From positions 6,618,832 through 6,682,831 of the forward strand of contig JALMQS010000075.1 in the NCBI GenBank assembly GCA_024734495.1: 64,000 bases of DNA, given 5' to 3'. The translations under genes and the position numbers were made by a program. The DNA is from Forficula auricularia. Lineage: Eukaryota; Arthropoda; Insecta; Dermaptera; Forficulidae. Of the stretch, positions 45,684 through 56,404 are shown one piece after another. Each line of letters opens with the position of its first letter. Positions within the stretch are counted from its first letter, which is position 1. The notes below the pieces were generated by a model. The model was not told the DNA's origin. It saw nothing but the letters and a program-made list of their open reading frames with translations, and ran no database searches.

Positions 45684-46221
45684 CGGTCTTTCTTTAATGT
45701 TTTTTCTTTCTCATTTATTTATCTTATGGTTTTTTATTGAGCTTGTAACGCGAGCCATTCCGAAATACTATCGGTGAAACAACTTTTAGAGGCTTTTATT
45801 TTAATTATTCTAGCTAATTTATATGTAATAGTCAAAAATATAACATAAACGCGAAATTTAAAGAATACATATATGAAAACACTTGTGGTCCATTTTCTAT
45901 TTCAGGTCGACCTTCATCTAGATCGGACCCTGGTTTTGATAATATAATTTCACAAAAGTTGTCTAACCAGCATTAAATTAACAATCTGATTACAGAACTG
46001 TCAACAAAAAGATCAAAAAAATCTACAATAATGATTGAGAAATGTGCCTAAGTCTCCTTAACATGGCATATTAATTTTAAACTTGTTAGTTAACGAAACT
46101 CTAGTTCCCCTGGAACTTCGGCAACCAGCGAATATTCCCTTCTAATATGGGTACGAGCGGAAAGCGCGCGCATCACAGAGCGAAAACAGCACTACAAAAA
46201 TAATTTTTATAAAAAAAAATA

Positions 46222-47265
46222 AACCGACTTCAAAAAATCAAATGCAACAAATAAAATAATAAGAATTAAAAATCAAATAAAATGCACTAAAAAGTATAAA
46301 ATAATTATCTAATTTAGATACAACTAAACGATTAAACTGTTACATGAAATCACTTTTTGAAGTCGGTTCCAAAAATATACATTTTATGAATCGAACTCGA
46401 CGGATCTAACTTAAACTTAGTATGTTTGGCTGGTAAGCTCGCTCATATAGTTTGTTTAGCACCTGACTTCAAAAAGTGATTTCCATGTAAATATTTCGTC
46501 GTTTATTTGTAACTAAATTAGATAATTATTGTATACTTTTTAGTGCAATTTATTTAATTTTTGAATTCTTATTATTTTATTTGTTGCATTAAATTTTTTT
46601 GAAGTCGGTTTTATTTTTTTTATAAAAATATTTTTTTTTCTCTTTTTAGTGATGTTATTAATAGTGACTTAATTTAATACCTCGCATGCATCTCGTAAGA
46701 GAAAGCGTCGGGCGAATGAATCAGAGATAATAAAACAAAATTCTCTCGAAACATTTGTGGGTTTTAAATGAATGTTTTCAGATTTTTTTTTATAAAAGAC
46801 TTTATTTATTATAATTTCGATTATTTGTTTATAAGAATTGGAGATTTACGTTATTTCGTCATTGATCATATCATCAGAACTTGGCCAAATTAATATGGGA
46901 CCACCCCCACTCCAATAAAAAAATCACCGAAATCAGTCTACGTGGCAAAAAGTCCTCTCTGAACATACATAAAATAAATAAATAAATAAATAAATAGGTA
47001 TCTTTACAATCTTGGAGCTATACTGATCCAAACGCAGAATGAATAATTAAAATCGGTTAATAAACAAAGAAGTTATGTCTGAACAAACATAGCAAAAAAT
47101 GTCCAATACCAATCGAAAAAAAAACGGGACCAATCGGAAACTATACTGAACGAAATGCAAAAAGTATCATCAAAATCGGTTTACAATTGGCGAATATATC
47201 AAGTAACATAGACACGAAAAAAAAATCTGTCGAATTGAGAACCTCTTCCTTTTTTGAAGTCGGTT
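46222..47265. mobile_element. AACCGACTTC element, copy 1
   Basis: AACCGACTTCAAAAAATC (46222) and TTTTTTGAAGTCGGTT (to 47265) are terminal inverted repeats. The left 390 bp (46222-46610) is itself a palindrome ending in another TTTTTTTGAAGTCGGTT. The right part contains, in inverse, TTACTTGATATATTCGCCAA and the region before ACCTCTTCC. It is non-coding. Confidence 0.7.
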
Positions 47266-47965
47266 AAAAACTAACACAATATTAATGCTTGCGATGCGGG
47301 CCAAGAAGTTTGAAATTACTTGGACTGCCGGAGTATTGAAACTCGAAAATATTCTCAATTTTTAATTTATTCGTCCTTAACAAAAAATCAATTCCAATTT
47401 TTTTTTTAGTCCACCTTTGTCCTGCCTCCAAAATTTTTATAGCTATTTCCAATACTCAAATCTGTTAAAATTTTGGGCTTACTGAGTTTCAGAACTCCCC
47501 AATGAAAAATACAGAAAAACAGAAAAATTGTATTATTAATTGGAGTACTATCAAAGTGTTGTAGCTAATGACCTTAAATTTTGGAATCAACTTTTTATTG
47601 ATAAACTGCAGCTTTGTGTCATATTTCAATTTCTTAGCTCAAACCGTTCACTGAAAAAAAAAAATTATCACTTCACAAAGAATTCGGGATTCTTACTAAA
47701 ATTCTCATTTTTAATTATACCTACTATCGCAGATAGATAGATATTAAAAGCTAATAGGATATGCCCTAGACCAGAGCTTCAAAAACTTTTTTCATTCACG
47801 ACCCCATTTTTAACTAACACATTTTTCGCGACTCCTTATTGAATCGATTTTTACTAGCACATCATAAATAAATGGAATCTTTAGTAAATATACCTATTAT
47901 AATAATTTTGACATTTATTAAAACTACAAATTTCAATTTCTAAATCAAATGATCTGCTTGTTTTT

Positions 47966-48005
47966 AACCGACTTCAAAAAAGGAGGGAGGTTCTCTATTC
48001 GATTG

Positions 48006-48042
<37 letters not shown>

Positions 48043-48693
48043 TGCCTATGTTACCTCATATCTCCGCCAATTGTCAACCGATTTTGAAAATTTTTTTTGC
48101 ATTGGGTCCAGTCTAGCTTCCGATTGGTCCCATTTTTTTTTCGATTTTTTTTCATAGGTATTAGACCTTTTTTATTAGGTTTGTTTAGGTTTGTTTAGAC
48201 CTAACCTCTTTGTTTATGAACCGATTTCGATGGTTCTTTTTTTATCCGAAAGGGGGTGTCTTAGGGATGGTGTCATATTAATTTGGTCAAGTTCTGATGA
48301 TATAATCACTATTAATAACATCACTAAAAAGAGAAAAATAAAAATTTTTAAGAAAAAAATAAAAAACCGACTTCAAAAATTAAGTGCAACAAATATAAAA
48401 ATACACTAAAAAGGTATAAAATAATTATTATCTTATTTAGTTACAACTAAACGACGAAATATTAACACGAAATTACTTTTTGAAGTTGGTGCCAAACATA
48501 TACCTTTTATGGATCTTACTTAGTACGTTTGGCGGGTACGCTCGCTTATAGGTATAGTTTGTTTGGCACCGACTTTAAAAAGTAATTTCGTGTTAATATT
48601 TCGTCGTTTAGCTGTAACTAAATAAGATAATAATTATTTTATACCTTTTAGTGTATTTTTATATTTGTTGCACTTAATTTTTTGAAGTCGGTT
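47966..48693. mobile_element. AACCGACTTC element, copy 2 (reverse orientation)
   Basis: It starts AACCGACTTCAAAAAAGGAG and ends TTTTTTGAAGTCGGTT. Its palindromic half is on the right (48365-48693) and its TTACCTCATATCTCCGCCAA-containing half on the left, the reverse of copy 1. A T33 homopolymer lies at about 48009-48041. Confidence 0.7.
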
Positions 48694-48759
48694 TTTATTT
48701 TTCTTCTTAAAAATTTTTATTTTATTAAATAAAGAATCAGTCAGGTTTAGATCACAGAG

Positions 48760-49125
48760 TAATTTGAGCCGCGAAACTTAAATAATGTAATCAATAATTT
48801 CTTATATTATTATGGAAAAATGACATTCAATCTAAAGAGCTTTCCTGGCAGGATTATCCGTGGCCTAGTTGGCAAAGGCACTCTTCGGCTAAAGGCGAGA
48901 GACACGGGCTCGAATCTCGTCGAGAGTTAAATTCATTTTTCCTTTTCAAAAAATAATAAAATAATTTTCTAAATATGTTGAATTAAGAAATATTATTAAG
49001 AAATATATTATAATTATATATATTATAATATATTATTATATTATTATATTATAATATATTATGTCTTATAATTATATTATTAAGAAATTATTGATTAGAT
49101 TATTTAACTTTCGCGGCTCAAATTG
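48760..49125. repeat. Foldback with a tRNA-like sequence in the loop
   Basis: AATTTGAGCCGCGAAACTTA (from 48761) mirrors AACTTTCGCGGCTCAAATT (to 49122); the arms are about 45 bp. The loop holds the tRNA-like sequence and an AT-rich stretch. Confidence 0.75.
48851..48927 (+). tRNA. tRNA-like sequence (SINE head or pseudogene)
   Basis: GTGGCCTAGTTGGCAAAGGC fits an A box of Leu/Ser-type tRNAs, and GGGCTCGAATCTCGTC fits a B box and T-arm. The ends (GGATTATC/...CGAGAG) do not form a full acceptor. Confidence 0.35.
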
Positions 49126-49251
49126 CTTTAAGAAAAAATTAAAATTAAGATTTAAAAAATGGGGTCGCGACCCATAGTTTAAGAAGCACTTCCTAGACCG
49201 ACGAAATGACTTGACGAAACTATAGGGATTTCTAGTAGCTGAATGATAATC

Positions 49252-49507
49252 GGCGTAGCTAGGAAGTTTTCCTAGAGAGGGCAGCCGGTCAGCTGATTAT
49301 CACCACAAGGTTCAATTTCGGTAATCCAATCAGAGATCAACTAACTTTTTAGTAATATAGAATTAACAAATTTTTGAAGTAACGAAATAATTTAATGAGG
49401 AATACATAAATGATGCCTCGTAATAATATAGTTACGATTTTTCTAGGGGGGCAATGAGTTTTGTAGGGGAGGCACTCCCCCTTGCCCCTCTTCTAGCTAC
49501 GACCATG
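49252..49507. mobile_element. MITE with GGCGTAGCTAG ends
   Basis: GGCGTAGCTAGGAAGTTTTC at the left and CCCCTCTTCTAGCTACGACC at the right are imperfect inverted ends, each followed inward by a G- or C-rich run. There is no coding capacity. Confidence 0.5.
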
Positions 49508-50381
49508 GCTGAGAAGAACATTATTATACGTATTTGTTTAAATTGAAATTTGTTATTCATTTTATTCTCACCCTCTCTCATTTAAAATATACCTACCTAT
49601 ACCTATATATTTTTAAGTTTTCATCTAGACTGTATACTCCTTTGCCTTAAATGCATAAGAAAAACTTATACTCTTGACTGTACGATGAAAAGATTTGAAT
49701 TTGTACAAAATTCAATATCAGAAAATATATATGACGTAATTTCCAAGGGGCTTACATTTGATGAGATCCTGGATATGAACCTCTTATTTCGGGGCTGAGC
49801 GTGGGTGGAATCGGCTCTAGTTTTAATTTAATCCATGCTCTTTCCTCTGCTCGGTTCTCTTCTTTTCTTTTGACTCCCCTTTGCAGCTTAAGTGCTCTAC
49901 ATATATAAGAAATCTTATTTTTCCATCCCTAATCAAGATGCACGAGGTGCCGTACTAGTTGAGATTGTCTTTTGTATCCGAGAAAAAAAGGGATTCACAG
50001 AATTTGGAAATATTCAAGTGGTGGATAGGAGATAGGAGTCGAAGATAATAATGGAGCCGGGGCTTCAATGAACGGAATTTGTAGGGTTGGGGAAAGATAG
50101 AAGCAGAGAGGGAATTCGAGTCAAAGAAATAAACGAATTATTAAGTTAGTTCTACTTGTTTCCTCAAACGAAAAGTAGCTTAGAAGTCATAAATGAGGTT
50201 TCCTTCTGCTTGATGCTTTGCTACTCTCGAAAAAACAAAATCATTTCAATTCACTGCCCAACAATGAAAATGTCTCGGGCTCAAAAATAGCTGATTCTTA
50301 TGTATTTCTACCTACTGAATTCAAAAATCACCATAAAACTTACCAATTAGCTCTTGTTTTGTAGATATTATCGGTCAAAAC

Positions 50382-50749
50382 GACGAAAAAGGCCATTTTG
50401 ACATATTTTCTAAACAGGAATATTTGAGATGAAAATATTTTGTTGCAGTAATAGAAAACAGCATCCTCTTTGTTTTTCAAATTAGGACTTGTTTTTAGCT
50501 CAAATAGAACTCGAGTTATAACTACAAAATTAAAACTAAGATATTATAAAGGATAATAAACATATATACAAACATATGGTCTTACTTTTTTAGTTATAAT
50601 TCGAGTTCTGATTGAGTTACAAACAAGTGATAATTTGAAAATCAAAGAGGAAGCTGTTTTCTATTACGTCAACAAATTATTTTTATTTCAAATATTGCTC
50701 TTTAATATTTTATGGGACTCGAAAATAGATCAAAATGGCCTTTTTCGTC
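50382..50749. repeat. Foldback, family I, copy 2
   Basis: GACGAAAAAGGCCATTTTGA (left) mirrors TCAAAATGGCCTTTTTCGTC (right); ACTCGAGTTATAACT mirrors AGTTATAATTCGAGT near the centre. It is the same family as 18061-18403, whose right flank also carries the GGCCTTTTTTCGTC segment. Confidence 0.85.
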
Positions 50750-51571
50750 ATTTATTATTATTATAACCACTACAAAAGCAAATTTTATACGGAATATACG
50801 TACTTTTCCTTTATTTTGGTGCACAATGAATAGAAAAATCATGAAATAAACTTTAGGACAAGGAAAAAAAAATTTGTAGAGTTGTGTTATGATTAAAAGA
50901 CTAGCACTGGTTAATTGTGTATTGATTATTGTAATAAATTTTTTGAATGATAATAGACATATTGATAAAGTCAACTAAATGTAGTTTTTGTTTTGTTTTG
51001 TTTTTTACCATTTTTATGGGACTTTCTTTTAAAAGACAGTGAAAAAAAATTTCGTAATATTTTTATGAAATTAAAGTTTTCTCACTTAAATAAAAAATAT
51101 ATGGTAAATTAAATACAAATATAGTTTTTGAGGATATGATATTTTATTTTATTTAAAATTCGAAGGGAGTATGAATAAGATTTTCATTTCAAAGACAGTG
51201 ATTTGAATTATATTTTCATGTTTTTTTTAATATAATAATTAAAAATCGGAAAATGCTATGAGAATCAGAGTAAAAATACTACTTTATTGATAAGGGAAAT
51301 GATGTAGGTTCTAGGTGAAAGATATTAATAAAATAAAATCAGGCCCGAGGAGAGCTGTTACGGGCCCTGGAACAAAATCATACCAGCGGGCCCCTCATTG
51401 CTGGGGCAAATAAAAGTAGCACATTTTTCAATTTAACAAATAAATAAATCTTCATAGTTACATAATTTTGCTATTTTATTTTTTTATTTATAATAAAAAA
51501 TAGATTTTAGTAGTACAAAAAGTTATTTAACATGGTAGTACCGAGCCCCTTTCGGGCCCAGGCCCGAGGGT

Positions 51572-51897
51572 AACTACCTCTGCCCCCATCTCAGTCGGGC
51601 CTGAATAAAATAAAATTTAAAAATATAAATTACTAGGTAGGATTCACAAATGAAAGACAAAATGCTTATTAGCACGACTCTAAAGGTACATATTTCGGGG
51701 TACGAGCCCATCTTCAGGAGTTCAGATAGAAAACTAAATAGAAAGTTTTCTATCTGACCCCGAAATATGTACCTACTTATAGAGTCGTGCTAAAAAACAT
51801 TTTTGGCTTTTATTTATGAATCCTACCTAGTAATTTATATTTTTAAATTTTTAATTTATTCAGGAACGACGAGATGGGGGCAGAGGGGTAGTTACCC
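51572..51897. mobile_element. Foldback with hammerhead-like core in one arm only
   Basis: GTAACTACCTCTGCCCCCAT (left) mirrors ATGGGGGCAGAGGGGTAGTT (right), and ATAAATTACTAGGTAGG mirrors CCTACCTAGTAATTTAT. The minus strand of the left arm carries CTGAAGA (51711-51717), stem GGG/CCC and GAAAT (51692-51696). The right arm goes from GTTTTCTATCTGA straight to CCCCGAAATATGT, lacking 21 bases that include CTGAAGA. Confidence 0.8.
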
Positions 51898-51927
51898 TAC
51901 ATACATACATATAGTAAATAATTTTTT

Positions 51928-52765
51928 ACTTTACCATACAGGGTATGGTCAAGTATTGTAATCGTGCATGAAAAAAAGTGGTTTTTTCTTTACTTTTTTT
52001 CGAAATATCTCAAAAACGGCTGAAACTACTTTAATTAAAAAAATTGAGCGAAACCATGGCATTTTGCTCTACAAAAAAGCTCTAATAAGTGAACATCGAA
52101 AAAATTATATTTTTCGAGATAACAATTGTTTTGTCAAAATGTCTGTTAGTCTGTCTGGTTGTCCGGTTGTTACTCTGTGTTACCAAATTTTTGTGGACGA
52201 GGTAGCTCAAAAACTAGTTAGAATATCGAAACCAAATTTCACAAGTAGTTTTGGTTCATTGAGATTAAGAACTGATTAGATGATTGGTGCATATCGACCC
52301 AAAATTAAGGGGGCTGGAGGGGGGGGGTTAAAATTAAAAATCTAGGCTATTTTAGCAAACTCAACCAAATTTTGTATACATAATCTGTGGTACCCCAGAA
52401 GTCTAAAAATGCAAAAACTAACCGCCCAAAATAGGGAGGGGGTCGAAAAATGAAAATCTTGGCCATTTACCAAACTCAACCAAATTTTGTATACATAATC
52501 AGTGGAACACCAGGAGTCTAAAAATGCAAAAACTAGCCACCGAAAATAGGAGGAGGGGGTCAAAAATTCAAATATTGGCTCTTATACCAAACTCAACCAA
52601 ATTTTGTATACATAATCAGTGGGCCCCCAGGAGTCTAAAAATGGAAAAACTAACCCCTCCCCTACATGATTATAAATAAATTTTATTAAATATTAAATAT
52701 AAGTGACGGGCCAGGTTGTATGGTAAAGTCAAATGGGTGGCCACATCAGAACACGTCAGCTTATT
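51928..52765 (+). repeat. Z repeat, copy 8 (longest, with internal tandem block)
   Basis: It runs from ACTTTACCATACAGGGTATG to GTATGGTAAAGTCAAATGGG, then TGGCCACATCAGAACACGTC. A block beginning CAAACTCAACCAAATTTTGT and ending GGAGTCTAAAAATGCAAAAA is tandemly repeated (about 52357, 52470, 52587) with a period near 115 bp. Confidence 0.85.
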
Positions 52766-52835
52766 TTCTATTGTTATTAGATAATTAAAATTTTGTCTCC
52801 AGCAATGAAATACTTGAATGCTCTCTCTTTTTCAG

Positions 52836-52889
52836 GTGGAGAACTCATTCGGCCATCTACCCCAAACTGGAATACATCACACAGCTAAT
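52836..52889 (+). other. Candidate exon 3
   Basis: It is preceded by the pyrimidine-rich acceptor GCTCTCTCTTTTTCAG and followed by AAT|GTAAGT. The 54 bases are open in two frames; one continues the open frame of the 15298-15397 candidate in phase (reading THSAIYPKLEYITQL). Confidence 0.3.
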
Positions 52890-55690
52890 GTAAGTCATTT
52901 ATACAAATTGTTATTTAATCTTATAAATCTTTTTAGTTAGATATAAGTGGGATTGCTTCGGATGGAATAATAGAGTATTTCTTTTCATTTCTTTGGTAGG
53001 TAATGCTTTTCTATTTAATCTTTTTGTAGGCGTCTTGTCTTCCTTTTATTTTATATTTTCCATTTTCTTTTATTTATTCATCCTCTTTTCTTCATTCTTA
53101 AACAGACTCTGACTTAAGACAAACGGATTAATAAAAATATCCCATTAAATAATACTTTTTCTCTCTTAAATTTACTTCATTTATTTTTATACACGGACAG
53201 AAAAAGATTTCAAAAAATACATTTCCGGATTCAAACGAGTTGAATTTTGAATCCTATTTTCTTTTTTTTTATTAATTTTATTATCTCAAACCATTATTTC
53301 ATAAATAACAGATGACATAGAAGAGATAACTTTAAATTAAAATTATAAAATTAACTTCATATTCATCTTGGGGAGAAAAAAATGTATTCTAAATTAATGA
53401 CCAAACAGAAAAACTTGAAGTTATTTCTAAAACTAGGACTATAAAACCTGTATAAAAAACCCCCTACATCTTTAAGAATAGGCCTATTTTTAGGCTCTTT
53501 ATTATATTCTTAGTTCGTCTGGCGGACTTGGAAAAATCTCATTTATTTTTATTTGAACATAAATAAATTGTCTATTAATTAATTCGACAAAAGATCCCTC
53601 TTCTCATATGGTCCCTATTTTTTTCGTGTGAATGTGTATGACGTGGAAATAAATTGAGGTTCTTCTCTCGCTCTACGATTATTTTTTTTCTTAGTCCAAC
53701 AGAAAGAAAGTAAAACTCGTTGTATTTTGGTCTGCATTATTTATCTTCTTTGGAGAAAAATGTCGAACTATTCAAGCTGTTGTCTATAAGTGAGTTTTTT
53801 TAGAAGAAGAATGAAATAGTCGGATCCTAAGTTCAAGTTTTTTTGGGGTTTAGGCGATTTTAAAAATCCTCTGCTTAGGGTTGACTCATTATCTATCACA
53901 ACATGTTTACTCTTAAATAAATTGTGATGGTTTAAAAAATAAAAAAATGCTGTGACTTTTATTTATCCCCTACATTTAAAAAACGATTTATTATTATCTA
54001 TATTTAAAAAATTAAGGTTTTATCTGTAAATTGGTCCAAATCACGCCACATTTTGGTTTGCACTCGTTTCAAGCAAAATTATGAACAGAAAACACCCTCA
54101 ACAAAATCCATGTCTGTCTGTCTGTTTCCCGTGGAGTACCGGGAAAAGTTGATCACGATTCACGTAAAAGCGACTGAAGGGATTATTTTGAAATTTCATT
54201 TTTGGATCAGATGTTTTCTAACTTACGTTTATTGCTATATAACGTTTTGATATATTGAGCTCAAAAGGAAGTTGGTGGAGCGCACGAATGGAAGTTTTCA
54301 AATAACTCCTAAATTGTTAACTCTACGGTAAATCTTATTATGAGAAAAGTTGTAGGGGATGTGATTTATGACAACTTCTGTTTAAAAAATTCACCCAAAA
54401 ACCACCTAAAGAGGGTGGGAGGGTGAGAATATCTAAATTATAGCATATTGGCTAGCACGAGGGCCGCCGAAGGCTGGTCCAAGATAATTTTTAAATTCTA
54501 AATTGTGGGATGTGTTCAATTGTTTCAAAAAACAAATTTTACTCCTGTTGAACGTTTCGTTGTTTAATTACAACTTCCTCAACAACTTAGATTTTATATG
54601 TTATCAGGTGATTCATATTATTTAATAAATTTAAATTCGTTATTTCTAAAAAAAAAAACACTTCACTTCTTATTTATGAAAACATTTTCACATTAAAGAA
54701 TAGGAAGGGAGAAAAAGAAAATATCTGATATTTAGGGAATGAAAATCCCCTTAAAGAATTATGATTTTAAATTTATTCACTAATATTAATGACCTGAAAA
54801 GAAAAAATCAAGCTGTAATTAAACATCGGAACGTTCAGCAAAATTAAAATTTGTTTTTGGAACCAACTATTGTCCACCACTCTACAAACTCGAAAACAAT
54901 AATGATGGACAAGAATCTTCAGAAAATAAAAAAAATATTAAAATTTAATGATAGGTATAAATTACTCTAAAGATATTTAAAATACATCTTTTAAAAATGT
55001 ATTTCTTATAGAAATTAATATAAATTACTCTAAAGATATTTAAAATACATCTCTTTTAAAATGTATTTCTTATAGAAATTAAAAATAATAATAATAATTG
55101 GACAAAATAATTAAATTTTTCAAGATCAGGGATGCTTTCCACATTTTTGCAGATTTGATAATTCTCGCCAACGGAACTTGGTTTGAGCTAGAAAGTTGAA
55201 ACTAGACACAGACGTGTAGTTTATTAATTCAAACTTGTAAACTGAATTTAAGTTTATTAACTATAAGTCTTTAATATCTCCGTAATTAACAATCCAATTT
55301 TTAGAGGGGGAAGTTTTGAAGCTGCAAAGTTTAAAATTTAATCACTTAATCAGTTTGGGCTTACAACATTTTAAAATCAAAATAAATTTTCTAAGACGTT
55401 CTATTCTTAGTGGATAGCCCAATTAATACACAACTCAAAGTGAAGTAGAAATTATTTTAAACTAAATAGGAAAAATCTTACTTATTTCAATTATTTTGGA
55501 AACTGAAACTTTGGATAATGATGCAGTTTGTTATACAATCTCAAATGCAGGCTTGCAGGTCATTTGATTTATTCATTCAAAAGTTTTTCTTTTGATTTTC
55601 TACATTTTTTAATATTATATAATTTTCTTCTAGGATATATTCTCAAGAAATGGATCCCACTATAGGAATACTATTAAAAGTGTCAATATC
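52890..55690. other. AT-rich sequence without supported genes
   Basis: A direct duplication of about 65 bp around TAAATTACTCTAAAGATATT occurs at 54957 and 55020. A GC-richer patch (54470-54490, GAGGGCCGCCGAAGG) looks like transposon sequence but cannot be classified. Confidence 0.35.
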
Positions 55691-55724
55691 GTGACTTTTC
55701 AAACACTTTGACGGTAGGATAAGA

Positions 55725-55978
55725 AATGTTTCATCACCACTAGAACAATTCTGAAAAATATTTAAATCAAAATTAATCCAAATTTTATGTAATATTAAGA
55801 AAATATCAATTCTTATTTATGATTCAATTTAAAAACACAACAACATTTTTTTTTAATTGAATCATAACAAAAATTGATATTTTCTTATATTACATAAAAT
55901 TTGGATTCATTTTGATTTACACACATTTTTTAAATTGTTCTAGAGCTGATGATGACACTAATATAAAGTGGTCAGAAA
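55725..55978. mobile_element. Foldback with the best-paired hammerhead-like core
   Basis: CCAAATTTTATGTAATATTA mirrors TATTACATAAAATTTGG, and ATTTATGATTCAATT mirrors AATTGAATCATAA; the centre is at about 55845. At the right end lie CTGATGA (55946-55952), stem TGACACT/AGTGGTCA (55953-55959/55967-55974, one bulge) and GAAA (55975-55978), with no extra base next to the first block. Confidence 0.75.
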
Positions 55979-56095
55979 TGTTCTTATTGACAATAAAATC
56001 TTTTTTTTAAATAATATAACCTGTGTTATGTTTTTACAAAAGGAAAAATGAGAGCCATTTTTTGAGGATATATTCTCGAAAAGTTATATAATATA

Positions 56096-56378
56096 TGTAA
56101 GAGTGTGGATTGGATAAATTGAACGTTAGACGATTCTGAAAGTATAGTAGAGTTTTATTTATAAATGCAATAGATAATATACAAGATAAGTTATAAATGA
56201 TAGTTACCTGAAAGTATAGTAGAATTGAATAAGAGTCCTTTCATCAATATACACACTCATTTAATGTCATAACATGTGGTCTATTAAGAGTGAACATAGT
56301 TGAGTCGAGGACACTATGCAATACTACCAACCTCAGATAATTTAATATAATTTATATAAGCGGGAGATACAATTTACA
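56096..56378 (-). repeat. LTR (3' LTR of the Gypsy element)
   Basis: In element sense it runs TGTAAATTGTATCTCCCGC ... CTTACA, with TG/CA ends. I find no difference from 60584-60866 on reading both. The 11-mer AATTGAATAAG (plus strand) is at 56223-56233. Confidence 0.95.
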
Positions 56379-56391
56379 CCTCCCTTCGTTC
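56379..56391 (-). other. Polypurine tract
   Basis: The element sense strand reads GAACGAAGGGAGG directly before the TG of the 3' LTR, the expected position of the plus-strand primer. Confidence 0.75.
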
Positions 56392-56404
56392 GGGAGTCTT
56401 TTTC

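Larger units (their letters stand above)
47773..49191. mobile_element. hAT-like element with two nested insertions
   Basis: AGAGCTTCAAAAACTTTTTT ... CACGACCCCATTTTT at the left mirrors AAAAAATGGGGTCGCGACCC ... AAGAAGCACTT at the right. Perfect 8-bp duplications CCTAGACC flank it (47765-47772 and 49192-49199). GTGCTTCTTAAACTATGGGT is a widespread hAT terminus. The interior carries AACCGACTTC copy 2 and a foldback with a tRNA-like sequence. Confidence 0.8.
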
